NCBI GenBank assembly: GCA_003539625.1
Contig: DPOU01000027.1
Span: 1 to 64,000, forward strand
Origin: Acholeplasmatales bacterium
GTDB lineage: Bacteria; Bacillota_I; Bacilli_A; ML615J-28; CAG-313
DNA length: 64,000 nucleotides
Reading direction: 5' to 3'
Part shown: positions 56,633 to 64,000 of the stretch, one piece after another
Numbering within the stretch: position 1 is the first letter of the stretch
How the letters are laid out: each line of letters starts with the position of its first letter
Notes under the pieces: model-generated
The model's database searches: none
What the model saw: only the letters and a program-made list of their open reading frames with translations
What the model was told of the DNA's origin: nothing
Program-made: the position numbers and the translations under genes

Positions 56633-56701
56633 AAAATCACCTCTTTATTTTAAAAATAACTGATAATATTATACACTAAAACATTTTAAATAACAAAATT
56701 A

Positions 56702-56730
56702 TTGAAAAAAATTTAACATAGTGGTAAAAT
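56702..56730 (+). promoter_or_regulatory. Promoter of gmk
   Basis: TTGAAA (56702-56707), 17 bp, TAAAAT (56725-56730) preceded by TGg. Confidence 0.8.
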
Positions 56731-56758
56731 AGGTAAAATGAACATATGAGGTATTAGC

Positions 56759-57376
56759 ATGAAATTAAATGAAAAAGGACTATTAATTGTAATCTCTGGA
56801 CCATCTGGAGTTGGAAAAGGAACAATACGTAAAGCCCTCTTTAATAGACCTGGTCATAATCTTGACTTTTCAGTGTCAATGACAACAAGAAGCCCTCGTG
56901 TAGGTGAAGTAGATGGAAAAGATTATTATTTTGTAAGTAAAGAAAAATTTGAAGAAGAACTTGCAAAAGGTAATTTATTAGAACATGCTAAATTTGTTAA
57001 TAATTACTATGGTACTCCAAAAGATAAAGTAATCGAAAAATTAGAAGAAGGCAAAGAGGTTGTATTAGAAATAGAAGTACAAGGCGCCCTTCAAGTAAAG
57101 GCTAAAATGCCTGATGCGGTATTTATTTTTATAGCACCACCTAGTTGGAAAGCATTAGAATCGCGTTTGAAAAACCGTGGTACTGAATCTACTGAAGTAA
57201 TTATGGAAAGATTAACAAAAGCAAAAGGAGAGCTAATGTTAGCATCTTCATATGATTATATCGTCGTAAATGATGAAATAGAAAATGCGGTTGATAAGAT
57301 AATCGCAATAATTAGAGCAGAACATGCTAAATGTGAACGTGCTTTAGAAAGATATTATGAATTAATGGAGGAATAA
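56759..57376 (+). CDS. gmk: Guanylate kinase
   Basis: 205 residues. Phosphorylates GMP to GDP. P-loop SGPSGVGKGT (about 13-22), SMTTRSPRVGEVDGKDYYFVS as GMP-binding, IEVQGALQVK and RGTESTEVI lid. It leads the gmk-rpoZ pair conserved in Firmicutes. GAGGT ribosome site. Confidence 0.96.
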   Translation: MKLNEKGLLIVISGPSGVGKGTIRKALFNRPGHNLDFSVSMTTRSPRVGEVDGKDYYFVSKEKFEEELAKGNLLEHAKFVNNYYGTPKDKVIEKLEEGKEVVLEIEVQGALQVKAKMPDAVFIFIAPPSWKALESRLKNRGTESTEVIMERLTKAKGELMLASSYDYIVVNDEIENAVDKIIAIIRAEHAKCERALERYYELMEE

Positions 57377-57378
57377 TT

Positions 57379-57603
57379 ATGATTGAAAATATGAATACAG
57401 AACGTGATGGTTTACGTTATCCATCTATAGATGAACTTACAAATAAAGCATCATCAAAATATAAATTAGTTATTGCTGCATCTAAACGTGCTAAAGAAAT
57501 TGATGCAACTCAAAAATCATATTTAGAAGAAACTAAAAACTATAAGAGTATTGGTATTGCTTTAGAAGAAATAATTGCAGATAAAGTAAAAATTGTTGAC
57601 TAA
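57379..57603 (+). CDS. rpoZ: RNA polymerase omega subunit
   Basis: 74 residues. RYPSIDELTNKASSKYKLVIAASKRAKEID is the omega core with the conserved Lys/Arg-rich AASKRAKEI. It lies 2 bp after gmk with GGAGGAA. The last A of its stop (TAATG) is shared with the next start, so the three genes are coupled. Confidence 0.92.
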   Translation: MIENMNTERDGLRYPSIDELTNKASSKYKLVIAASKRAKEIDATQKSYLEETKNYKSIGIALEEIIADKVKIVD

Positions 57604-59099
57604 TGATTGAAAAAAGTTTAAAAATATATCAAAGTACAAAAAATAAAATCAATGCATTAAGTTATGCAATGTATATGATTAATTGGGACTCTGAAACTGA
57701 AGCCCCTGTAGGATGTTTGGAAGAACGTTCTAAACAATTAGGTAATATTACTGAAATGATAGTTTCACTATCTCATAAAAAGACTTATGTTAATGCACTA
57801 AAAGATATAATTGCTAATAAAGATAAAGTAGATGAAATTACTTGGCTTTCAGCTAGCAAAGAATTTGAAGAATTGGAAAAAGAATTAAAAATACCATCTA
57901 AAGAACTTGTTAATTATCAAATTCTTTTAGCAACATCTGGTCAAACTTGGCTAGAAGCGAAACAAACTAACAATTACAAACATTTTGCACCTAAATTAGA
58001 TAAGATAATAACTTGGCAAAAGAAATATATTAAATACTTAGAAACACCAAATTGTAAAGGATACAATGTTTTACTTGATACATATGAAAAAGGCTTTACA
58101 GAAGAAGACTATGATAAATTCTTTGATACACTACGAACAGAACTTGTACCATTCGTTAAAGAAATCTTATCAAAAAAGCCAATAGATGATAGTTTTAATA
58201 AAGAGTATTATCCAATTGAATTGCAAAAAGAATTTGCTAAATATTTATTAAAAGTAATGTGTTTTGATAAAACAAAAAATGTAATTAAAGAATCTGAACA
58301 TCCATTTACTACGGGATATGGTACTACTGATGAAAGAATAACTTGTCATTACTATGATCATTTACTTACATCTTTCATATTTTCGATAATTCATGAAATG
58401 GGACATGCAACATATGAAAAAAATTGTGATCCAAAATTTGACGATACTGCACTTAGTGGTGGTTCAACAATGGCAATGCATGAGTCGCAATCACGTTTTT
58501 ACGAAAACATTGTTGGCAGAAGTTACCAATTTTGGAAAACTCACTACCCTATTTTAAAACAAACATTTGTAGAACAGCTTAAAGACATATCACTAGATCA
58601 ATTCTATCGTGCTATTAATAAAGTTGAAAATTCATTAATTAGAACTGAAGCAGATGAATTAACATATCCATTACACATAATGATTAGATATGAAATAGAA
58701 AAGAAAATATTCAATAACGAAGTTAAAACAAAAGATTTACCTAAACTTTGGAATAAACTTTATAAAGAATATTTAAATATAGATGTTAAAACCGATACAG
58801 AAGGAATTCTACAAGATATACATTGGTCTGGTGGCTCTTTTGGATATTTTCCAACATATGCACTAGGTAGTGCTTATTCTGCACAACTTTACAATCAAAT
58901 GAAGAAGGAACTAAATGTTGAAGAAGTGTTTGCAGAAAAAGATTTAACAACTGTTAATGAATGGTTAAAAGAAAAAGTTCATAAGTTTGGAAAGAGTAAA
59001 ACCCCTCAAGAAATATTAATAATGGCAACAGGAGAACCATTTAATCCCAAATACTATATCGAATATTTAAAAGAAAAATATAAGAAAATATATGATTAA
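57603..59099 (+). CDS. M32-family metallocarboxypeptidase
   Basis: 498 residues. Zinc site IIHEMGHATYE (HExxH, about 264-268) with downstream Glu in AMHESQSRFYENIVGR, and DELTYPLHIMIRYEIE typical of M32. It removes C-terminal residues with broad specificity. Full length. Cytosolic. Translationally coupled to rpoZ. Confidence 0.93.
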   Translation: MIEKSLKIYQSTKNKINALSYAMYMINWDSETEAPVGCLEERSKQLGNITEMIVSLSHKKTYVNALKDIIANKDKVDEITWLSASKEFEELEKELKIPSKELVNYQILLATSGQTWLEAKQTNNYKHFAPKLDKIITWQKKYIKYLETPNCKGYNVLLDTYEKGFTEEDYDKFFDTLRTELVPFVKEILSKKPIDDSFNKEYYPIELQKEFAKYLLKVMCFDKTKNVIKESEHPFTTGYGTTDERITCHYYDHLLTSFIFSIIHEMGHATYEKNCDPKFDDTALSGGSTMAMHESQSRFYENIVGRSYQFWKTHYPILKQTFVEQLKDISLDQFYRAINKVENSLIRTEADELTYPLHIMIRYEIEKKIFNNEVKTKDLPKLWNKLYKEYLNIDVKTDTEGILQDIHWSGGSFGYFPTYALGSAYSAQLYNQMKKELNVEEVFAEKDLTTVNEWLKEKVHKFGKSKTPQEILIMATGEPFNPKYYIEYLKEKYKKIYD

Positions 59100-59120
59100 T
59101 AAAAAATCAGGAGGCTTATT

Positions 59121-59924
59121 ATGGAAAATAAAAAAATAGTTATTAAAAGAAGTAAATCTACTAATGAAACATACTTAAGAAGATTAAGAGCAGGAGTATT
59201 AACTGCTGGTCCAGATCGTGATGAAAATGTTCCAGATTTTAATGAAACTACTGAAGTTGAAGATTCAACTTTAAATAATGTCCTTCCTGAAGAACCGGTT
59301 GTAGAAGAACCAGTGGTAGAAGAACCTGTAGTTGAAGAGCCAATGGTAGAAGAACCGGTTGTAGAAGAGCCAATGGTAGAAGAACCTGTAGTTGAAGAAC
59401 TGGTGGTAGAAGAGCCAGTGGTAGAAGAACCTGTAGTTGAAGAGTCAGTGGTAGAAGAACCTGTAGTTGAAGAACCAGTGGTAGAAGAACCAGTGGTAGA
59501 AGAACCTGTAGTAGAAGAGCCAGTGGTAGATGAGGCTGTTCTTGCAGAAGACAAAGCTCTTATGGAAGAATTACAAAGAGAACAAGTTAGCGCTATTGAA
59601 GTAAAAGATATCGTTTCTGATGAAGTAACTAAACATCTAATTGAAAAAGAAGAAGATGCTGAAAAGATTTATGGCAATAAGAAAGCAATTATAAACTTGG
59701 ATGTAATAAGCCGTAGTTTTGAGGCAAACGATGTTGTTACGGTTAATACCTTAAAAGAAAAACATTTGATTGCTAAAAATGTTTACTTTGTTAAAGTTTT
59801 AGCAAGAGGTGTTATCGATAAACCATTAGTAATAAAAGCACAAGATTTTTCTATAGATGCCGCAAAAATGATACAACTTACTGGTGGTAAAGTAGTAATG
59901 CTAACAAAGAGAAAATATTTTTAG
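59121..59924 (+). CDS. uL15-like domain protein with 16 VVEEP-type repeats
   Basis: 267 residues. N-terminal basic segment (KKIVIKRSKSTNETYLRRLR), then 16 tandem five-residue units (EEPVV and variants, 59289-59528). A linker and a C-terminal domain (about 190-267) follow: INLDVISRSFEANDVVTV, then VLARGVIDKPLVIKAQDFS and AAKMIQLTGGKVVML. The C-terminal pattern matches the C-terminal half of ribosomal protein uL15. The true rplO would lie elsewhere in an S10/spc cluster. Role unknown; an acidic ribosome-associated or nucleic-acid-mimicking protein is possible. Confidence 0.75.
   Translation: MENKKIVIKRSKSTNETYLRRLRAGVLTAGPDRDENVPDFNETTEVEDSTLNNVLPEEPVVEEPVVEEPVVEEPMVEEPVVEEPMVEEPVVEELVVEEPVVEEPVVEESVVEEPVVEEPVVEEPVVEEPVVEEPVVDEAVLAEDKALMEELQREQVSAIEVKDIVSDEVTKHLIEKEEDAEKIYGNKKAIINLDVISRSFEANDVVTVNTLKEKHLIAKNVYFVKVLARGVIDKPLVIKAQDFSIDAAKMIQLTGGKVVMLTKRKYF
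59289..59528 (+). repeat. 16 x 15-bp in-frame coding repeats
   Basis: Exactly 240 bp encode 16 EEPVV-type pentapeptides (variants M, L, S). Third-position bases alternate with a roughly 30-bp super-period, indicating expansion of two-unit blocks. Confidence 0.92.
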
Positions 59925-59940
59925 TAAAATAAAATATTAG

Positions 59941-59980
59941 TACTAGCAACGCAAACTAGCATTGCTAGTATTTCTTTTTT
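59941..59980 (+). terminator. Rho-independent terminator
   Basis: 9-bp stem TACTAGCAA/TTGCTAGTA (59941-59949 with 59962-59970), then TTTCTTTTTT. Confidence 0.9.
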
Positions 59981-59998
59981 AAAAAATATGTATATCTT

Positions 59999-60138
59999 TT
60001 GACTTTAATGGCAAAAATATGTATAATAGTAGAGGTTAAATTTTGGCCTTGTTAAAGGCTATATTTTTTGGGAAATTGAAACACGTGGAAATGTGGAAGC
60101 CCATTAATAACTAGTATTATTTGAAAGGAGAAAAAAAG
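59999..60138 (+). promoter_or_regulatory. str operon promoter and leader with attenuator-like hairpin
   Basis: TTGACT (59999-60004), 17 bp, TATAAT (60022-60027). The leader of about 105 nt includes GCCTT/AAGGC (60046-60050 with 60055-60059), followed by TATATTTTTT. An AGAAAC-free purine-rich stretch and AAAGGAG before rpsL follow. Attenuation is a plausible inference. Confidence 0.7.
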
Positions 60139-60558
60139 ATGCCTACAATTAATCAATTAGTACATAACTCACGTCAAGATAAGGTAAGAAAATCTAAATC
60201 ACCTCATCTAGGTATTGGTTACAATTCTTTGAAAAAGGTAGCTACAACAATCAACTGCCCTCAAAAGAAAGGTGTTTGTACTCGTGTTACAACTATGACA
60301 CCTAAAAAACCAAACTCTGCTATTCGTAAGATGGCCCGTGTTCGTTTGAGTAATGGTATTGAAGTAACAGCTTATATCCCAGGTGTTGGTCATAAGCTAC
60401 AAGAACATAATACTGTATTGATTCGTGGCGGACGTGTTAAAGACTTACCAGGTGTTCGTTATCACATTATTCGTGGTACACTTGATACTACTGGTGTTGA
60501 AAGTCGTAAACAAGCTCGTTCAAAATATGGTGCAAAACGCCCTAAAGCTAAAAAGTAA
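60139..60558 (+). CDS. rpsL: 30S ribosomal protein S12
   Basis: 139 residues, decoding-centre protein. Firmicute form with KKGVCTRVTTMTPKKPNSA and GGRVKDLPGVRYH. The Lys residues altered in streptomycin resistance (in TPKKPNSA and GRVKDLPG) are wild type. ATG 60139 is set by AAAGGAG; an in-frame ATG 18 bp upstream contains that site. First gene of the str operon. Confidence 0.97.
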   Translation: MPTINQLVHNSRQDKVRKSKSPHLGIGYNSLKKVATTINCPQKKGVCTRVTTMTPKKPNSAIRKMARVRLSNGIEVTAYIPGVGHKLQEHNTVLIRGGRVKDLPGVRYHIIRGTLDTTGVESRKQARSKYGAKRPKAKK

Positions 60559-60600
60559 TTTAAAATAAAATAACTAGTATTCTAGAAAGGAGGAATCAAC

Positions 60601-61071
60601 ATGCCTCGTAAAGGACATGTCGCTAAAAGAAATGTATTACCAGATCCAATTTACAATTCAGTATTAGTTACAAGATTAATTAATAGTGTTATGTTGGATG
60701 GTAAAAAAGGTGTGGCTCAACAAATAATCTATGGTGCATTTGATCGTGTTTCAAAAGCAACTGGTCGTGATCCACTAGAAGTTTATAATCAAGCATTAGA
60801 AAATATTATGCCACAATTAGAAGTTAGATCTCGCCGTGTAGGTGGTGCTAACTATCAAGTACCAGTTGAAGTTAGAGAAGCAAGACGCTATACTCTAGGT
60901 TTAAGATGGTTAACAAATTACGCACGTCTTCGTAATGAAAAAACAATGGAAGAAAGACTTGCAAAAGAAATTATGGATGCTGCCAATGGACTTGGTGGTG
61001 CCGTTAAGAAACGTGAAGATACTCACCGTATGGCTGAAGCAAATAAAGCATTTGCTCATTATCAATGGTAA
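60601..61071 (+). CDS. rpsG: 30S ribosomal protein S7
   Basis: 156 residues. Binds the 3' major domain of 16S rRNA and nucleates head assembly. MPRKGHVAKRNVLPDPIYNS, RVGGANYQVPVEV and the conserved C-terminal KREDTHRMAEANKAFAHYQW are present. AAAGGAGG ribosome site; 42 bp after rpsL. Confidence 0.97.
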   Translation: MPRKGHVAKRNVLPDPIYNSVLVTRLINSVMLDGKKGVAQQIIYGAFDRVSKATGRDPLEVYNQALENIMPQLEVRSRRVGGANYQVPVEVREARRYTLGLRWLTNYARLRNEKTMEERLAKEIMDAANGLGGAVKKREDTHRMAEANKAFAHYQW

Positions 61072-61088
61072 TAGGAGAATAAAATACA

Positions 61089-63164
61089 ATGGCTCGTGAA
61101 TACTCATTATTACATACTCGTAATATCGGAATCATGGCTCACATCGATGCCGGTAAAACGACTTTCACAGAAAGGGTTCTATATCACACAGGTAAGATTC
61201 ATAAAATAGGAGAAACTCATGATGGCGCAGCACAGATGGACTGGATGGAACAAGAACAAGAAAGAGGTATAACAATTACTTCTGCTGCAACCACAGCATT
61301 CTGGAAGGGCCATCGTATAAATATCATTGATACTCCAGGGCACGTTGACTTTACAGTTGAAGTTAGTCGTTCATTAAGAGTACTTGATGGTGCTGTAACT
61401 GTACTAGATGCTCAAGCTGGTGTTGAACCTCAAACAGAAACTGTTTGGAGACAAGCAACTGAATATTTAGTTCCTCGTATTGTATTCGTTAATAAAATGG
61501 ATAAAACAGGAGCAGATTTCAAATATAGTTGCCAATCTCTAGATCATAGACTTGGTGCTAATGCTCATCCAATTCAATACCCTATTGGTGCTGAAAGTGA
61601 TTTCCGCGGTATCATCGATTTAGTAACTATGAAAGCCTTCATCTATGAAGAAGGTAGTGTTGATGAACACGGAACTGAAGTTGAAATTCCTGCAGATTTA
61701 CTTGATGAAGCAGAATATTATCGTGATGAATTAATTAACGCTGTATCAGAATTTGATGACGATTTAATGATGGCATATTTAGAAGGTGAAGAAATAACTG
61801 AAGATATGTTAAAAGCAGCTATCCGTAAAGGAACACTTGCTGTAAAATTCTTCCCAATTCTTTGCGGAACTGCCTTCAAAAATAAAGGCGTTAAAAAAGT
61901 TCTTGACGCAGTTATCGATTATCTTCCATCTCCAGTTGAAGTTGCTCAAATCAAAGGTCATGATGAAGATGGTAACGAAATCGAAATTAATTCAAGCGAT
62001 GAAGAACCATTTGCAGCACTTGCATTTAAAGTAATGACTGACCCATATGTTGGTAAATTAACATTCTTTAGAGTTTATCGTGGACATTTAGAATCTGGAT
62101 CATATGTTCTTAACTCAACTAAGGACAAACGTGAAAGAATCGGTCGTATCTTATTAATGCACGCTAATAATCGTACTGAAATTAAAGAAGTATATTCAGG
62201 TGATATCGCAGCTGCAGTAGGTCTAAAAGATACTACTACTGGGGACACTATGTGTGATCCTAACTGCCCTGTTATCCTTGAAAAAATGGTTTTCCCAGAA
62301 CCTGTTATTTCTGTTGCAATTGAACCTAAAACTAAGGGTGACCAAGATAAGATGTCTGTAGCACTATCTAAACTTGCTGAAGAAGATCCAACATTTAGAA
62401 CTTATACTGACATTGAAACTGGCCAAACAATTATTTCTGGTATGGGTGAATTACACTTAGATATCATTGTTGACCGTATGAGAAGAGAGTTCCACGTTGA
62501 ATGTAACGTAGGTCAACCTCAAGTTTCTTATCGTGAAACAATTAAGAAAGCAGCTGAAATCGAAGGTAAATTCGTTCGTCAATCTGGTGGTCGTGGACAA
62601 TATGGTCACTGCGTAGTTGTATTTGAACCTAATCCAGGTAAAGGATACGAATTCGTTGATGAAATCGTTGGTGGTGTAATTCCACGTGAATATATTCCAG
62701 CAGTTAATAAAGGTATCGAAAATGCACTTGCTAATGGTAACCTTGCTGGATTCCCAACTATCGATATTAAAGCTCGCTTAGTATTTGGTTCTTATCATGA
62801 TGTTGACTCTAGCCAAATTGCCTTTGAAGTTGCCGGTGGTATGGCTTTCAAAGCATCTGCTGAAAAATGTCAACCAGTTTTACTAGAACCAATCGAATCA
62901 GTTGAAGTTATCGTACCAGATGAATATGTTGGTACTGTAATTGGAGATTTATCAACACGTCGTGGACGTATTGATGGACAAGAAGCTAGAGGAAAGAGCC
63001 AATCAATTAGGGCTTTCGTTCCACTTGCAGAAATGTTCGGATATGCTACTGCATTACGTTCTAATACTCAAGGTCGTGGTAATTACACTATGCAATTTGA
63101 CCACTATGAAGAATGTCCTAAGAATGTTGCAGAAGCAGTTATAAAAAAACGTAATGCTCAATAA
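61089..63164 (+). CDS. fusA: Elongation factor G
   Basis: 691 residues, full length. GTPase for translocation. G1 AHIDAGKTT, G2 RGITITSAAT, G3 DTPGHVDF, G4 NKMDKTGAD; domain IV SGGRGQYGHC. Canonical position between rpsG and tuf; ribosome site AGGAG at 61074-61078. Confidence 0.98.
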   Translation: MAREYSLLHTRNIGIMAHIDAGKTTFTERVLYHTGKIHKIGETHDGAAQMDWMEQEQERGITITSAATTAFWKGHRINIIDTPGHVDFTVEVSRSLRVLDGAVTVLDAQAGVEPQTETVWRQATEYLVPRIVFVNKMDKTGADFKYSCQSLDHRLGANAHPIQYPIGAESDFRGIIDLVTMKAFIYEEGSVDEHGTEVEIPADLLDEAEYYRDELINAVSEFDDDLMMAYLEGEEITEDMLKAAIRKGTLAVKFFPILCGTAFKNKGVKKVLDAVIDYLPSPVEVAQIKGHDEDGNEIEINSSDEEPFAALAFKVMTDPYVGKLTFFRVYRGHLESGSYVLNSTKDKRERIGRILLMHANNRTEIKEVYSGDIAAAVGLKDTTTGDTMCDPNCPVILEKMVFPEPVISVAIEPKTKGDQDKMSVALSKLAEEDPTFRTYTDIETGQTIISGMGELHLDIIVDRMRREFHVECNVGQPQVSYRETIKKAAEIEGKFVRQSGGRGQYGHCVVVFEPNPGKGYEFVDEIVGGVIPREYIPAVNKGIENALANGNLAGFPTIDIKARLVFGSYHDVDSSQIAFEVAGGMAFKASAEKCQPVLLEPIESVEVIVPDEYVGTVIGDLSTRRGRIDGQEARGKSQSIRAFVPLAEMFGYATALRSNTQGRGNYTMQFDHYEECPKNVAEAVIKKRNAQ

Positions 63165-63180
63165 TAAAAACTTACGTTTT
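63146..63180 (+). terminator. Hairpin across the fusA stop
   Basis: AAAACGTAA (63146-63154) pairs with TTACGTTTT (63172-63180) around a 17-nt loop holding the fusA stop. T-tract minimal; partial terminator or mRNA-processing stem. Confidence 0.4.
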
Positions 63181-63182
63181 AC

Positions 63183-63211
63183 TTGCAAAAAAAATATATT
63201 TGTTATAAAAT
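63183..63211 (+). promoter_or_regulatory. Possible tuf promoter
   Basis: TTGCAA (63183-63188), 17 bp, TAAAAT (63206-63211), 35 bp before the tuf start. Confidence 0.55.
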
Positions 63212-63246
63212 AAATTGTATTTAAATTTTAAAAAGGAGAAATTAAA

Positions 63247-64000
63247 ATGGCAAAGGAAAAATTTGTACGTACAAAACCCCATGTAAACATTGGTACTATC
63301 GGACATGTTGACCATGGAAAAACAACTTTAACATCTGCTATTACTACTGTATTAGCACAACAAGGTTTAGCTCAAAAGAAAGCTTATGATGAAATTGATG
63401 GTGCACCTGAAGAAAAAGCTCGTGGTATAACGATCAATACTTGTCACGTTGAATATGAAACTGCAAAACGTCACTATGCACACGTTGACTGCCCAGGACA
63501 TGCTGACTATGTTAAAAACATGATTACTGGTGCTGCTCAAATGGATGGTGCTATCCTAGTTATTGCAGCAACAGATGGACCTATGGCTCAAACTCGTGAA
63601 CACATCTTATTAAGCCGTCAAGTAGGTGTTCCTAGATTAATCGTATTCTTAAATAAATGCGATATGGTTGATGATGAAGAATTACTTGAATTAGTAGAAA
63701 TGGAAGTTCGTGATCTATTAAATGAATACGGATATCCTGGAGATGATACTCCAATCATTCGTGGTTCTGCATTAAAGGCTCTTGAAGGTGATCCAGAAGC
63801 TCAAAAAGCAATCTTAAAATTAATGGATACAGTTGATGAATACATCCCTGATCCAGTTCGTGAAACTGATAAACCTTTCTTACTTCCAGTAGAAGACGTT
63901 TTCTCAATCACTGGTCGTGGTACAGTTGCTACAGGACGTGTTGAACGTGGTACTGTAAAAGTTGGTGACACTGTTGAAATCGTTGGTATCAAAGATACTC
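63247..64000 (+). CDS. tuf: Elongation factor Tu, 5' part
   Basis: The frame opens at ATG 63247 behind AAAGGAG and runs off the window end, giving about 251 of the expected 395 residues. G1 GHVDHGKTT, G2 RGITINTCHVEYE, G3 DCPGHADY, G4 NKCDMVDD, then the start of domain II. Last visible gene of the str operon. Confidence 0.97.
   Translation, partial: MAKEKFVRTKPHVNIGTIGHVDHGKTTLTSAITTVLAQQGLAQKKAYDEIDGAPEEKARGITINTCHVEYETAKRHYAHVDCPGHADYVKNMITGAAQMDGAILVIAATDGPMAQTREHILLSRQVGVPRLIVFLNKCDMVDDEELLELVEMEVRDLLNEYGYPGDDTPIIRGSALKALEGDPEAQKAILKLMDTVDEYIPDPVRETDKPFLLPVEDVFSITGRGTVATGRVERGTVKVGDTVEIVGIKDT

Noticed and set aside
59096..59554. Minus-strand frame with long Thr/Gly/Ser repeats
   Set aside because: It is the mirror of the EEPVV-coding repeat; the plus-strand protein has a ribosome site and a recognisable C-terminal domain.
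62941..63144. Second plus frame inside fusA
   Set aside because: Shadow of the conserved EF-G C-terminus; no ribosome site.
1..64000. Mycoplasma genetic code (TGA as Trp)
   Set aside because: Several intact genes end in TGA, and Trp positions in conserved motifs are TGG.

Overview
The window looks like a chromosomal segment of a very AT-rich anaerobic Firmicute near the Bacilli/Mollicutes boundary (Erysipelotrichia, Acholeplasma or RF39-like). The assignment is inference. It rests on the strong A+T bias, AGGAGG-type ribosome sites, DnaD, RqcH, a MarR/LysR/PerR regulator set, a Mollicutes-type PotABCD operon, and oxygen-sensitive or anaerobe-type genes (reverse rubrerythrin, formate-THF ligase). 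TGA is used as a stop and TGG encodes Trp, so this is the standard code, not the Mycoplasma code.

Layout. 0-7 kb: flavodoxin fragment, an HTH-ATPase-nuclease-like fusion followed by a frameshifted RNase III-like gene, BrnQ, a membrane protein, a broken GH3 glycosidase and a HEPN-like protein. 7-11 kb: spermidine/putrescine importer potABCD. 11-14 kb: Na/phosphate transporter divergent from a LysR regulator. 14-19 kb: MarR plus a heterodimeric ABC exporter, a tRNA methyltransferase, and tRNA-Leu(CAG). 19-31 kb: an accessory region directly after the tRNA. It holds a 2010-residue secreted RHS/YD-repeat protein with a probable immunity gene, a decayed serine recombinase, repeats, a GNAT, and a cluster of small related lipoproteins. 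Two copies of a small structured RNA with near-identical promoters also lie there. 31-45 kb: a second MarR + ABC pair, DUF368 + PAP2 (lipid-carrier recycling), acetyltransferase, PLD-type enzyme, a third ABC pair, a P-loop kinase fusion and another PAP2. 45-64 kb: mostly core genes: PerR/rubrerythrin, fhs, ybaK, a GHKL ATPase, FAD enzyme, hpt, dnaD-nth, rqcH, gmk-rpoZ, M32 peptidase, a uL15-like protein with 16 VEEP-type repeats, then rpsL-rpsG-fusA-tuf (tuf runs off the end).

Working together. All three ABC pairs show the same division of labour: one subunit lacks the catalytic Glu and the H-loop His but keeps LSGGQ, and the partner has Glu and His with a variant signature. DUF368 and PAP2 are one base apart and fit dephosphorylation and re-import of undecaprenyl carrier lipid. 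MarR genes are preceded by dyads suited to autoregulation.

Most unusual items: (1) the duplicated attenuator-like RNA at about 19.3 and 28.3 kb; (2) the RHS tip plus adjacent small gene; (3) the HTH-ATPase gene followed by an RNase III-like gene whose frame is restored at an A8 run containing an A_AAA_AAG slippery heptamer; (4) a 218-bp promoter-to-signal-peptide cassette duplicated in the lipoprotein cluster; (5) the uL15-like repeat protein. Several reading-frame breaks sit in homopolymers, so sequencing error must be excluded before calling decay or recoding.
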